DNA of 64,000 nucleotides from Amycolatopsis thermoflava N1165 (GCF_000473265.1 NZ_KI421511.1:62001-126000); one strand, 5' to 3'; shown: positions 8,625 to 17,071, counted from the stretch's first letter. Numbers and translations are program-made. Notes: generated from the letters alone by a model not told the origin.

Positions 8625-9788
8625 CTAACCCACCGGCCCCTCGACCAGGGTGGCGGTCGCGCTGCGCTGCTGCCCGGACTGGTCCAGCCAGGTCACCGAG
8701 ACCTGGTCGCCGGGGTGCAGCGTGTCCATCACCGCGGTCAGGTCGGTGGCCGAGCCGACCGTGCGCCCGTCCAGTGCGACGATGACGTCGCCGGCGACCA
8801 GTCCCGCGTCGTCGGCCGGTCCGCCGGGGACCACCTGCTGCACCAGTGCACCCGAGCCGCCCGCGTCGCTCACCGACACGCCGACGAACGCCGACGGTCC
8901 GATGTGGACAGTGTCGGAGCCCTGGCCCGCCTCGATCTTCCGGGCCAGGTTCAGTGCGTCGTCGATCGGGATGGCGAACCCGCTCACCCCGGCGGCGCGC
9001 TCGGTCTGCCCGAACTGGTAACCGGTCGAGGCCGCGGTGTTCATCCCGATCACCCGGCCCTCGGCGTCGGCCAGCGCGCCGCCGGAATCGCCGGACTGGA
9101 TGTTCGCGTCCACCTGGATGAGCCCGGTCAGCTGCTCGGAACTGCCCGTGGACTCGTCCGTCGCGGTGATGGACTGGTTCAGCGCGGTGACCTTCCCCGG
9201 CGAGACGCTGGGTTCGCCGCCGTCGCCGCCCGCGTTGCCGAGCCCCACCACCGGATCGCCCACGGACACCTCCGACGAGTCGCCCGTGGTGACGGTGCCC
9301 AGCCCGGAGGCGTTCTGCACCTGCAGCAGCGCCACGTCCCGCGACCGGCTGTACCCGAGGACCTCGGCGCGGTAGGTGCGGCCGGTGTCCACGTCGGTCA
9401 CCTTGATGCTGGTCGCCCCCGCGACGACGTGGTTGTTCGTCAGGACCTTGCCGTCCTCGGTGAGCACCATGCCGGTGCCCGCGGCCTGCTGCCCGGAGTA
9501 CCCGAGCGTCGAGTACACGTCGACCAGGCCGGGCTCGACCTTCTCCGCGACCTCGGCCACGTCGAGCGTCGAGTTGCCGGTCTGCTCGTTGCGCAGGCTC
9601 CGCTCCAGCGGCGACGAGGTGCTGCCCGGCGACAGCGACCCGCGGCCCAGGTCCCACGCGACGAAACCCAGCACGACCAGCACCACCAGGCCCAGCGCGG
9701 CGAGCGCCGTGCCCAGCCCGCGCTTCCGGCGTGGCGGCGGCGGGGGTGGCGGCGCCCAGGGGTCGTACTGCGGTGGGTAATAGCTCAT
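8625..9788 (-). CDS. Membrane-anchored HtrA/DegP-like serine protease with PDZ domain
   Basis: 387-aa S1C protease. A short Pro-rich cytoplasmic head (residues 1-20) precedes one transmembrane helix (GTALAALGLVVLVVLGFVAW), so the catalytic part faces outside. The triad is visible as His in LTNNHVVAG, Asp in SRDVALLQV and Ser in QSGDSGGAL. One PDZ domain follows (FVGVSVSDAGG ... GPADDAGLVAGDVIVALDG). This matches actinobacterial HtrA/PepD envelope quality-control proteases. The start is ATG at 9786-9788, because the upstream in-frame extension has no coding character. It is divergent from the lipoprotein operon across a 121-bp gap. Confidence 0.92.
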   Translation of the reverse strand: MSYYPPQYDPWAPPPPPPPRRKRGLGTALAALGLVVLVVLGFVAWDLGRGSLSPGSTSSPLERSLRNEQTGNSTLDVAEVAEKVEPGLVDVYSTLGYSGQQAAGTGMVLTEDGKVLTNNHVVAGATSIKVTDVDTGRTYRAEVLGYSRSRDVALLQVQNASGLGTVTTGDSSEVSVGDPVVGLGNAGGDGGEPSVSPGKVTALNQSITATDESTGSSEQLTGLIQVDANIQSGDSGGALADAEGRVIGMNTAASTGYQFGQTERAAGVSGFAIPIDDALNLARKIEAGQGSDTVHIGPSAFVGVSVSDAGGSGALVQQVVPGGPADDAGLVAGDVIVALDGRTVGSATDLTAVMDTLHPGDQVSVTWLDQSGQQRSATATLVEGPVG

Positions 9789-9909
9789 GAGTGCCCCTCC
9801 TCCGCCCTCCAGTGAACCCCGCTTCTCTGAGAATCGCCTGCCGCTCGGCCGTGAAACCCCTGAGAACCGGTCGCGTTTGCCAAGTTGACCTAGGGGTACA
9901 CCAGGCCTG

Positions 9910-10347
9910 ATGCGGAGGAGGACGGCTTTCGCGGGCCTCGCGCTCGCGGTCACGCTCACCGCCTGTTCCGGCAGCTCAGCAGCGAGCTACGAGGACAGTG
10001 CGGTCGTCAGCGCGCAGGAGGGCCTCTCCGCCGTCGGCACCCTGCACCAGGTCATCCGGGCCCACACCGAGGGCCGCCTGTTCCCCACGTTCGCCACCGC
10101 GGCGACCGACGACGTGCTCGCCACCGCCACCAAGGCGCTCGACGAGCTGGACAGCCGGCCGCCCACCAGCCCGGAGACCCAGCAGCTCTACGACGAGCTG
10201 CACCCGCACCTGCAGGACGCGGTCGCGCGCGTCACCGAGGCCCGCGAGGCGCTGGACTCGGGCGACACCGGCCGGATCGCCGCGGCGGACACCCAGCTGG
10301 TGCGGGTCGGCGACGAGCTGACCGCGTTCGTGGCGGGCCACCAGTGA
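9910..10347 (+). CDS. Small lipoprotein, first gene of the NRAMP/PRC operon
   Basis: 145-aa protein with a lipoprotein signal peptide: basic MRRRT, hydrophobic core, lipobox LTAC with the lipidated Cys at residue 19. The mature part is mainly helical and acidic, with no His or Cys cluster (for example ATKALDELDSRPPTSPETQQLYDELHPHLQDAV). It overlaps the NRAMP-like gene by GTGA and so is coupled to it. It could be an extracellular partner of the transporter; no family function is known to me. Confidence 0.8.
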   Translation: MRRRTAFAGLALAVTLTACSGSSAASYEDSAVVSAQEGLSAVGTLHQVIRAHTEGRLFPTFATAATDDVLATATKALDELDSRPPTSPETQQLYDELHPHLQDAVARVTEAREALDSGDTGRIAAADTQLVRVGDELTAFVAGHQ

Positions 10348-11576
10348 AGAAGCTCATCGCCGTCACACTGGGCATCCTCACCGCCATCGGGGGGTTCGTC
10401 GACATCGGCGACCTGGTCGCCAACGCCCAGTCCGGCGCCCGCTTCGGCATGCGGCAGGCGTGGGTCGTGGTCGTCGGCGTCGTCGGCATCTGCGTGTTCG
10501 CCGAGATGGCGGGCCGCGTCGCCGCGGTCAGCGGCCGCCCGGTGTTCGACCTGGTGCGCGAGCGCCTCGGGCCGCGCATCGCGATGACCAACCTCGTCGG
10601 GTCCTACCTGGTCACGTTGCTGACCCTGACCGCGGAGATCGGCGGCATCGCGCTCACCATCCAGCTCGCCAGCGGCCTGCCGCACGTCTTGTGGGTGCCG
10701 CTGGCCGGGTTCGCCGTGTGGATCGTGCTGTGGCGCGTGAAGTTCCAGGTGATGGAACAGGTGTTCGGCGTGTTCGGGCTGGCGCTGGTGGTGTTCGTGG
10801 TCGCCCTGATCGCGCTCGACCCGCCGTGGGGCGCCTTCGCCGAGCAGCTCACGCACGCGGGCCCGCCGCAGGGCGAGAACTGGGGTACCTGGGGCTACCT
10901 CGCCGTGTCGTTGTTCGCCTCCGCCCTCACCCCGTACGAGGTGTTTTTCTTCTCCTCCGGCGGGGTCGAGGAGAAGTGGACGACGAAGGACCTGGCGACC
11001 GAGCGCAGCAACACCTTCGTCGGCTTCCCCCTCGGCGGGCTGCTCGGACTGGCGATCATGGGCTGCGCCGCGACGGTGTTCTTCCCCGCCGGCATCCAGG
11101 TCGACCAGCTCAGCCAGACCGCCCTGCCGGTCGCGCTGGCACTGGGCAAGCTGGGCCTGGTCGTGGTGATGATCGGGTTCTTCGCGGCCACGTTCGGCGC
11201 CGCGCTGGAGACCGGGCTGTCCACCGGGTACTCGATCGCGCAGTACTTCGGCTGGCAGTGGGGCAAGCTGGTGAAACCCCGTGAGGCGGCGCGGTTCCAC
11301 ACCGTGGTGCTGGTCAGCGTCCTGCTGGGCACGGCGGCCCTGCTGACGACGATCGACCCGGTGCAGATCACCGAGCTGTCGCTGCTGTTCAGCGCGGTGG
11401 TGCTGCCGCTGACCTACCTGCCGATCCTGGTCGTCGCCAACGACCGGGACTACCTCGGCGACCACGCGAACGGGCGGGTGCAGAACTTCCTCGGCGTGAC
11501 GTTCCTGATCGTCGTCGTCGTCGCCGCGGTCGCGGCCGTCCCGCTCATGATCATCACCGGGATGGGGCAGACATGA
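10344..11576 (+). CDS. NRAMP-related (SLC11-like) transporter with altered metal site
   Basis: 410-aa polytopic membrane protein with about 11 hydrophobic segments, aligning with the NRAMP family from the first helix (GILTAIGGFVDIGDLVANAQSGARFG). In classical Mn/Fe NRAMPs the TM1 motif is DPGN and the TM6 motif contains MPH. Here TM1 reads DIGD and TM6 reads ALTPYE. The soft Met ligand is therefore replaced by Thr and the Asn by Asp, arguing against transition-metal selectivity and for a harder cation (Mg-like) or altered function. GTG 10344 overlaps the lipoprotein stop and the 3' end overlaps the first PRC-barrel gene (ATGA). Confidence 0.83.
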   Translation: MKKLIAVTLGILTAIGGFVDIGDLVANAQSGARFGMRQAWVVVVGVVGICVFAEMAGRVAAVSGRPVFDLVRERLGPRIAMTNLVGSYLVTLLTLTAEIGGIALTIQLASGLPHVLWVPLAGFAVWIVLWRVKFQVMEQVFGVFGLALVVFVVALIALDPPWGAFAEQLTHAGPPQGENWGTWGYLAVSLFASALTPYEVFFFSSGGVEEKWTTKDLATERSNTFVGFPLGGLLGLAIMGCAATVFFPAGIQVDQLSQTALPVALALGKLGLVVVMIGFFAATFGAALETGLSTGYSIAQYFGWQWGKLVKPREAARFHTVVLVSVLLGTAALLTTIDPVQITELSLLFSAVVLPLTYLPILVVANDRDYLGDHANGRVQNFLGVTFLIVVVVAAVAAVPLMIITGMGQT

Positions 11577-11968
11577 CCCACGGCCGCCCGGACCCGCTGC
11601 GGGTCGAATTCCACCTGCTGGACCGCCAGATCGTCGACGTCGACGGGCACCCGGTCGGCAAGGTCGACGACGTCGAACTGGCCCGCGACGCGGACGGCAC
11701 CTACCACGTCGTCGCGTTGCTGGTCGGGCAGCACGCGCTGGGGCAGCGGATCGGCGGCCTGCTCGGGAAGGTGCTGTGCCGGCTGGCCACGCGACTGGGC
11801 GGCGGGCGGCCCGAGCCGCTGCGGATCACCTACGACCACGTGAAGCAGGTGAGCAGCGAGGTGACGCTGTCGCTGCGCGCGGAGGTGCTGGAGGTGCCGT
11901 CGCTGGAGAAGTGGTTGCGGGACAAGCTGATCGCGCGGATCCCGGGGAGCGGCCATGCCGGGGGATGA
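11573..11968 (+). CDS. PRC-barrel-like protein A
   Basis: 131-aa soluble protein with the PRC-barrel pattern LDRQIVDVDGHPVGKVDDVELARDADG near the N-terminus (a beta-barrel fold known from photosynthetic reaction-centre H subunit and RimM). A hydrophobic middle (HALGQRIGGLLGKVLCRLATRLGG) and a second barrel-like strand set follow, ending SLEKWLRDKL. It is coupled by ATGA to the NRAMP-like gene and overlaps the next PRC gene by 14 bp. The resemblance between the two PRC genes suggests they act as a pair on the transporter, for example as a cytoplasmic regulatory subunit (inference). Confidence 0.75.
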   Translation: MTHGRPDPLRVEFHLLDRQIVDVDGHPVGKVDDVELARDADGTYHVVALLVGQHALGQRIGGLLGKVLCRLATRLGGGRPEPLRITYDHVKQVSSEVTLSLRAEVLEVPSLEKWLRDKLIARIPGSGHAGG

Positions 11969-12233
11969 GGTGCGGGCGAGCGACCTGCTGGGACGCCGGG
12001 TGTACGACGCGCGCGGCCGTCCGCTGGGGAAGGTGACCGACCTGATCACGCGGCCGGACGAGCTCGGCCGGGAACGGACCGTCGCGGTGCTGGTGACCCC
12101 TCGCCGGCGGGGGCGGTTGCTGGGGTACGAGCGGACCAGCCAGCGCGGGCCGATGCTGCTGGCGTGGCTGGCGAAGGTGCTGCACCGGGGGACGCGGGAG
12201 GTGCCCTGGGCGGAGGTGCGCTGGGAACGCTAG
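11955..12233 (+). CDS. PRC-barrel-like protein B
   Basis: 92-aa protein. Residues 5-40 (VRASDLLGRRVYDARGRPLGKVTDLI) carry the PRC-barrel signature xVxDxxGxPLGKVxDL, followed by VAVLVTPRRRGRLLGY and a basic, Trp-containing C-terminus (REVPWAEVRW). It looks like a shorter relative of the preceding gene and is the last gene of the lipoprotein-NRAMP-PRC-PRC operon. The start is ATG 11955, inside the end of the previous gene. Confidence 0.75.
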   Translation: MPGDEVRASDLLGRRVYDARGRPLGKVTDLITRPDELGRERTVAVLVTPRRRGRLLGYERTSQRGPMLLAWLAKVLHRGTREVPWAEVRWER

Positions 12234-12475
12234 GCCGGAGGGGCGGTGGTTCCCGCCGGCGGGGCGGAAGGGGAGCGGCTGGGTGGTGGTTCGCGCATCC
12301 AGTGCGGCCGTGGGGCGTCACCGGTGCCGCCGCCCACGGGCCGCTGGCCCGGCCGGCGGGCGCGCCGGCGCGGTGTCCGTACCGAGACCGAACCCGGACA
12401 ACCTCCATCCCGCCGGGCACGTCTCTTCAGGCACCAGCGCTGGGAACCCCATCCCCTCCCGGCAGGAGGTCACCG

Positions 12476-12964
12476 ATGACCCTCACCCCACGGCGGCTGT
12501 TCGCGGTCTGCGCCGCCGCCTTGCTCGCGCTCTCCGGCACCGTCGTCGCGGCGGCGCCGGCCGGTGCGCAAGCGGGTGTCGCCACCATGACGAACATCCG
12601 CACCGGCCTCAACACCGGCTTCGACCGGATCGTGCTGGACATGACGGGCCCCGCGCCCCAGGCGTCCTACCAGTGGGTCGACGAGCTGATCGCCGACGGC
12701 TCCGGCGACATCGTGTGGCTCACCGGCGAGTACTTCGTCGCCGTCACCACCACACCGGCCCGCGCCCACGACGACAACGGCAACCGCACCTACCCGGGGC
12801 CCGACAAGTTCCGCACCCGCAACCTCCGCAACGTCATGGCCGTCGCGGTGACCGGGGACTTCGAAGGCTACGTGTCGATCGGTCTCGGCACGCGGTACAA
12901 GTCCTGGGTGCGGGTGTTCACGCTCACCGCACCGACCCGCGTCGTCATCGACGTGGGCCACTGA
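12476..12964 (+). CDS. Exported AMIN-like domain protein
   Basis: 162-aa secreted protein. A Sec signal peptide (MTLTPRRLFAVCAAALLALSGTVVAAAPAGAQA) has a probable AQA cleavage site. The mature part shows the AMIN-like pattern NIRTGLNTGFDRIVLDMTG ... YVSIGLGTRYKSWVRVFTL ... RVVIDVGH. AMIN domains bind peptidoglycan or septal structures, so a cell-wall location is likely. The family in actinobacteria is short and usually stand-alone. AGGAGG lies seven bases before ATG 12476. The 242-bp upstream gap shows no other gene. It converges on the monooxygenase gene. Confidence 0.8.
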   Translation: MTLTPRRLFAVCAAALLALSGTVVAAAPAGAQAGVATMTNIRTGLNTGFDRIVLDMTGPAPQASYQWVDELIADGSGDIVWLTGEYFVAVTTTPARAHDDNGNRTYPGPDKFRTRNLRNVMAVAVTGDFEGYVSIGLGTRYKSWVRVFTLTAPTRVVIDVGH

Positions 12965-12972
12965 AACGAGCG

Positions 12973-12998
12973 CCGGGCGGCCGCGGACGGCCGCCCGG
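12973..12998. terminator. Bidirectional hairpin terminator
   Basis: Perfect 11-bp inverted repeat CCGGGCGGCCG/CGGCCGCCCGG with a 4-nt loop. It lies between the stops of the AMIN-like gene (12964) and the convergent monooxygenase (12999). There is no U-tract; strong GC hairpins without one are common terminators in actinomycetes. Confidence 0.75.
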
Positions 12999-14228
12999 TC
13001 ACACCGAAGCCAGGTACTCCTCCGTCTTGGCGGGGTCCAGCAGCCAGTGCTGGAAGTCCGTGGGGTTGTTGAAGCCGTTCACGAACCGCTTCGCCACGGC
13101 CGGGTTCGTCTGCGCCGCGCCGAGGATCTGCTGCACGTGCGGCGGTGGCGGCTGCAGCATCGCGTTGGTGAACATCGTGACCCACTGGGCGTGCTCCCAG
13201 TACCGGTCGAACGCCCCCTGCATCCACTCCCGGTCGAACGGCCGGTCCCCGTTCTCCAGGATGCTGCCCAGGTACGACTCGGCGCACTTGGCTGCGTTGT
13301 TCGCGCCCTGACCGGTGATCGGGTCGTTCGCCACCACCACGTCCGCCATGCCGAGCACGAACCCGCCGGAGGGCAGCTCGCCCACCGGGCGCCGCACGAC
13401 CGGCGGGTACCCGCCGACCAGCACCGCCTTGCCGTCGGTCAGCTCGGCGTTCTTCGCCCGCTCGTACTCCCACGGGATGTACTGCCGGAACAGCTCCAGG
13501 TGCCGCCGCAACTGCTCCTCCGCGGGCGGCCGGTCGGCGAACGCGTCGAACGGCCCGCCCGGGATGCCGGACACATAGAAGATGTCGCACGGCCCGGACA
13601 ACGTGTAGCCCGGGATGTTGATCAGCTCGCCGACGCCCGGGATGATGTTCATCCACACGTCGGTGGTGCCCGGTCGCTCCGGACGCGACTCCTGACCGTG
13701 CACATAGGACACCGAAAGCCGGCGCTGCGGCTTCGTGTAAGGGGATCGCGACGGGTCGCGGTCGAACAGCTGCACCAGCTCGCCCTTGCCCGCCGCGACG
13801 ATCACCAGCTCGTAGAGCCGCGCCAGGCCGTTCAGGTCGGCCGTGGTGACCCCGTGGATCACGACGTTGCCGCCGCGCTCCTCGAACAACTCCAGCCACG
13901 CCGCCATCTTCACCCGCTGATCGATGGACTGCGCCGGCCCGCCGTCCCACGAGGCGATCCAGTTCAGCGCGCGCTGCCCGTCCGGCCCGGCCATCGAAAA
14001 CCCTTGCCCCGCGACGCGGGGAGCGACGTCGTCCCACAGGTTCAGCCCGTGCTTGCGCTCGATGGCGAGCGCGTCGGCGAACATGCACTGGGTCGAGGTG
14101 ACCCACCCGGCGCGGATCTCGTCCGGCGTGCGCGCGGACATCACGGTCACGTCGTAGCCGTGCTCCTGCAGGCTCAGCGCGAGCTGCAGGCCCGACTGGC
14201 CCGAACCGACGATCAGGATCTTACGCAT
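12999..14228 (-). CDS. Styrene/indole-monooxygenase-like FAD protein at the end of the conservon
   Basis: 409-aa group E flavoprotein monooxygenase. FAD motif IVGSGQSGLQLALSL at the N-terminus, an internal VIVAAGKGELVQLFDRD dinucleotide segment, and a C-terminal FAD contact DPITGQGANNAAKCA. The length matches StyA, which uses FADH2 supplied by a separate reductase; no styB-like reductase is present. ATG 14228 lies 8 bp inside the end of the GTPase-like gene, so it is the fifth gene of the conservon operon. Some conservons carry a cytochrome P450 in this slot, so this flavoprotein is probably the effector enzyme of the signalling module (inference). Confidence 0.85.
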   Translation of the reverse strand: MRKILIVGSGQSGLQLALSLQEHGYDVTVMSARTPDEIRAGWVTSTQCMFADALAIERKHGLNLWDDVAPRVAGQGFSMAGPDGQRALNWIASWDGGPAQSIDQRVKMAAWLELFEERGGNVVIHGVTTADLNGLARLYELVIVAAGKGELVQLFDRDPSRSPYTKPQRRLSVSYVHGQESRPERPGTTDVWMNIIPGVGELINIPGYTLSGPCDIFYVSGIPGGPFDAFADRPPAEEQLRRHLELFRQYIPWEYERAKNAELTDGKAVLVGGYPPVVRRPVGELPSGGFVLGMADVVVANDPITGQGANNAAKCAESYLGSILENGDRPFDREWMQGAFDRYWEHAQWVTMFTNAMLQPPPPHVQQILGAAQTNPAVAKRFVNGFNNPTDFQHWLLDPAKTEEYLASV

Positions 14229-14835
14229 GGGCGCGGATCCGGCCCCCCTCCGAGACTTCGGCCAGTGACAGCGTGTAGGACACCAGTTCCTGCAGGGTCT
14301 CCAGCACCGACGCCTTGTCCCGGGCGTCGCAGGTGACCAGCGGGACGTCCGGGCTCAGCGCCAGCGCCTCCCGGACCTCGTCGACGTCGTGCGCGAGTTC
14401 CCCGTCGAACCGGTTGATCGCCACGATGAACGGCAGGTCCGAGTCGTTCTCGAAGTAGTTGATCGCGGCGAACGACTGGTCCAGGCGGCGCGTGTCGACC
14501 AGCACGATCGCGCCGAGTGCGCCACGTGAGAGGTCGTCCCACAGGAACCAGAACCGCGCCTGCCCGGGCGTGCCGAACAGGTACAGCATCAGGTCGTCGT
14601 ACAGCGAGATCCGGCCGAAGTCCATCGCGACGGTCGTGGTGGTCTTGGCGCCGTCCGGCGGCAGGTCGTCGACGCCCTCGCCGGCCTCGGTCATCCACGC
14701 CTCGGTGTTCAGCGGCGGCACCTCGGACACGGACCCGACCAGCGTCGTCTTGCCCACCCCGAACCCGCCCGCGATCACGATCTTCGCCGAGATCGTCAGC
14801 AGGCCCGGATCAGACGGGGAGCTGCTTGAGTCCAT
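14221..14835 (-). CDS. cvnD: Conservon GTP-binding protein (CvnD-like)
   Basis: 204-aa small GTPase-like protein of the MglA/CvnD group. P-loop GGFGVGKTTLVG at about residues 23-34, switch region with TTTTVAMDFG, FGTPGQARFWF (G3, DxxG degenerate to GTPG) and AINRFDG for base recognition (NxxD form NRFD). It acts with a roadblock protein and an atypical histidine kinase at the membrane, in a manner likened to eukaryotic G-protein modules. It overlaps the DUF742 gene by 26 bp and the monooxygenase by 8 bp. Confidence 0.92.
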   Translation of the reverse strand: MDSSSSPSDPGLLTISAKIVIAGGFGVGKTTLVGSVSEVPPLNTEAWMTEAGEGVDDLPPDGAKTTTTVAMDFGRISLYDDLMLYLFGTPGQARFWFLWDDLSRGALGAIVLVDTRRLDQSFAAINYFENDSDLPFIVAINRFDGELAHDVDEVREALALSPDVPLVTCDARDKASVLETLQELVSYTLSLAEVSEGGRIRAHA

Positions 14836-15190
14836 TGAGGATCCTCTCGAGCATGTTCCGGTCGTGGGAGTAGGCGTGGGCGGTCGGGTGGATGAACACC
14901 GCCCCCTGCGCGGCCAGGTCGCTGACCAGCACGCGGACCACCCCGAGCGGAATGGTCAGCAGCGAGGACAGCTCGGCGATCGAGACCTGGGAGCGGGCCC
15001 GTTCGTAGAGGGCCCGCGACTCCGGCATGAGCTTCTCCGCCAGGGCCGGGTCGTACTGGGGCACCGAGATGAGCGTTTCGACCAGCAGCTGGTGCCGTGC
15101 CCTGGTGCGGCCGCCGGTCAGGGTGTACGGCCGGATCCGCTTGCTGCGCGGCTTGACCGCCCGCTCGTCCGGCCCGGTGTCCTGGGACAT
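14810..15190 (-). CDS. cvnC: Conservon DUF742 protein (CvnC-like)
   Basis: 126-aa DUF742 protein: basic N-terminal part with RIRPYTLTGGRTRARH, then a winged-helix-like region (SIAELSSLLTIPLGVVRVLVSDLAAQGAVFIH) and a short helical end (ERILNGLKQLPV). Members of this family always sit between the roadblock and GTPase genes of conservons and probably bind one of them. The 26-bp gap to CvnB and the long overlap with CvnD support one transcript. Confidence 0.92.
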   Translation of the reverse strand: MSQDTGPDERAVKPRSKRIRPYTLTGGRTRARHQLLVETLISVPQYDPALAEKLMPESRALYERARSQVSIAELSSLLTIPLGVVRVLVSDLAAQGAVFIHPTAHAYSHDRNMLERILNGLKQLPV

Positions 15191-15216
15191 CGTGAATCAC
15201 ATCCTGTCGGGAGTGC

Positions 15217-15648
15217 TCAGGCCTGGGGCCGGCGGCCGGTGAGCACGCGGCGCAGGTCCGCGCGCATCTCGGGGGTCAGCGCGTGGCCGGCGCTGGAGAC
15301 GAACTGCGTCATCTCGTAGGCGACGACCTTCATGTCGCAGTCGGAGGTGGTCAGCACCGCCAGCCCGGCGTGCGCGTCGATGCCCATGAACAGGAAGTAC
15401 CCATGGGTGAGCCGGATGATGATCTGCTCGCAGGTGCCCTTGTGGAACAGAGCCGCGCTGTTGCGGGCCAGGCTGAGCAGTCCGCTCGCGATCGCGGCGA
15501 GCTGCTCGCGCTCCTCGGTCGACATGTCGTCGGAGGCGGTGAGCGGGAACCCGTCCGAGGACATGATCAGCGCGTGCGACACGCCGTGGACCTTGCGGAC
15601 GAAGTCGTTGATCAGCCAGGTGAAGTCCTGGCCGGTGTCGGCGGTCAC
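15217..15648 (-). CDS. cvnB: Conservon roadblock/LC7 protein (CvnB-like)
   Basis: 143-aa roadblock/LC7-fold protein with FVRKVHGVSHALIMSSDGFPLTASDDM, the central LAAIASGLLSLARNSA helix and GYFLFMGIDAHAGLAVLTTSDCDMKVVAYEM. Roadblock proteins act as GTPase-interacting regulators, here for the CvnD-like GTPase encoded two genes downstream. The start is GTG 15646-15648, overlapping the kinase stop as GTGA. Confidence 0.93.
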   Translation of the reverse strand: MTADTGQDFTWLINDFVRKVHGVSHALIMSSDGFPLTASDDMSTEEREQLAAIASGLLSLARNSAALFHKGTCEQIIIRLTHGYFLFMGIDAHAGLAVLTTSDCDMKVVAYEMTQFVSSAGHALTPEMRADLRRVLTGRRPQA

Positions 15649-16868
15649 TGCTGCTGCCCCCCGGATTCGTCGGTGCCCTGCTTCTCGCGCGCCGCACGTT
15701 CGCCGTCGGTGAAGGCGCCGAGATCGGCGAGCAGTTTCTCGTGCCCGGCGGCGCGGTCCTCGGCGGGGGTCGGCTCCGCCGCGGACTGCGCCGAGGGCGC
15801 CTGCCCCTGGGGGTTCTTCAGGCTGTGCGAGACGCGGCGCGGCAGGCCGCTGGCGGTGGTGCCGCCGACCATCGACCCAGGCTGGGGGCGGCGCGCCGGC
15901 GCCGGCCTCGGTGGCGCGGGCTCCCGCTTGGGCAGCCCGGCGCGGTGGCGGGGCTGCGCGGGCGCCTCGGCCACCGCCGTGCCGCGCGGGGACTGCGGGA
16001 ACACCACCGTCTGCGTGCCGGACCAGTTGGCCTCCGGAAGATCGGCGACCAGACCCGCGGGCAGCAGCACCGAGGCGGTGGTGCCGTGCGGGACGCGGCG
16101 GTCGAGCCGGGTGCGCATGCCGTGGCGGGCGGACAGCCGCCGCACCACCGCCAGGCCCATGTGCCGCACCGAGGAGTCGTCGAGCACCGGCTCGCCGGAG
16201 AGCCGGTCGTTGAGTTCCTGCAGCCGGTCCGGCGGCAGGCCGATGCCCTCGTCCTCGATCCGCACCAGCACGCTGCCCGCCTCGGTCAGGTGGGCGCTGA
16301 CCCGCACCGGGGTGTTCGGCGGCGAGGACTTCGTCGCGTTGTCCAGCAGTTCGGCGATCAGCCGGCTGAGGTCCTCGCTCGCGAAGCCGACCACGCCCAG
16401 CGACACGATCCGCCCGATGTTGACGCGGGCGTACTGGTCGATCGACGACATCGCGCCGCGCACCACGTCGACCAGCGAGGTCGTCTCGGTCGCGGTGTCG
16501 GTGGCGTCGCGGCCGGCCAGCACGCGCAGGTTCTCCGCGTTGCGGCGCAGCCGGGTCGCGAGGTGGTCCAGCCGGTACAGCTCGCCGAGCCGCTCGGTGT
16601 CCTCCTCCCTGGCCTCCATCTCCTCCAGCTGGGAGAGCAGGGAGTCGACCAGGTTGAGGTCGCGCAGCGCCACGTTCGCGCAGAGCGCCGCGAGCGCCTC
16701 TTCGTTGGCCCGCTCGCGCTCCGCCTGGGACGGGGACTGCACGATCACCGGCGGCCGCCGCGGTGGCGGCTGCGCGGGTGGGGGGCCGAAGAGCTGCGAG
16801 GCCGCTTCCCTCGAGCGGTCCAGCAGCGCGCGTGAGCGGTTGAGCAGTTCTCGAGCCCGCGTCGCCAT
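15645..16868 (-). CDS. cvnA: Conservon histidine-kinase-like ATPase (CvnA-like), soluble short form
   Basis: 407-aa HATPase_c protein. Unlike most CvnA proteins it has no N-terminal transmembrane or nitrate-sensing segment: it begins MATRARELLNRSRALLDRSREAAS, a coiled-coil-like basic helix. A helical region (NLVDSLLSQLEEMEAREEDTERLGELYRLDHLATRLRRNAENLRVLAG) carries the DHLATR segment in the dimerisation position. The ATP-binding site follows (IAELLDNATKSSPPNTPV, IEDEGIGLPPDRL, MGLAVVRRLSARHG). The C-terminal ~130 residues are Pro/Arg-rich and disordered. It is the first gene of the conservon; its promoter must lie in 16869-17071. Confidence 0.92.
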   Translation of the reverse strand: MATRARELLNRSRALLDRSREAASQLFGPPPAQPPPRRPPVIVQSPSQAERERANEEALAALCANVALRDLNLVDSLLSQLEEMEAREEDTERLGELYRLDHLATRLRRNAENLRVLAGRDATDTATETTSLVDVVRGAMSSIDQYARVNIGRIVSLGVVGFASEDLSRLIAELLDNATKSSPPNTPVRVSAHLTEAGSVLVRIEDEGIGLPPDRLQELNDRLSGEPVLDDSSVRHMGLAVVRRLSARHGMRTRLDRRVPHGTTASVLLPAGLVADLPEANWSGTQTVVFPQSPRGTAVAEAPAQPRHRAGLPKREPAPPRPAPARRPQPGSMVGGTTASGLPRRVSHSLKNPQGQAPSAQSAAEPTPAEDRAAGHEKLLADLGAFTDGERAAREKQGTDESGGQQQ

Positions 16869-17037
16869 GTCGTCCTAACTGCCTGGGTTCGTCACGTGCG
16901 GCGGCTCAACCGTCGCGGGGACCCCTTCCCCCGCGTGTGGCCGAACCCGCGCCGGTGAACGCTATGCAACCACTCCGACCCCGCCCGTGTCCACCACTCT
17001 CCGCGATCTTGACGCACCGTGCCCGGGTGATCGACGG

Positions 17038-17066
17038 AAGGTGGTTCACCTTGTCCCGTCACGGGA
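17038..17066. terminator. Possible terminator hairpins downstream of the repeat-protein gene
   Basis: Two short adjacent hairpins, AAGGTG/CACCTT (17038-17052) and TCCCGT/ACGGGA (17054-17066), lie just past the stop of the minus-strand gene ending at 17072, ahead of the conservon. They are short and lack a U-tract. The remaining 16869-17037 shows nothing else recognisable. Confidence 0.4.
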
Positions 17067-17071
17067 AACGC

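Noticed and set aside
12234-12475. A small gene in the gap before the AMIN-like gene
   Set aside because: Short frames here lack ribosome sites and codon bias; only minor GC-rich inverted repeats are seen.
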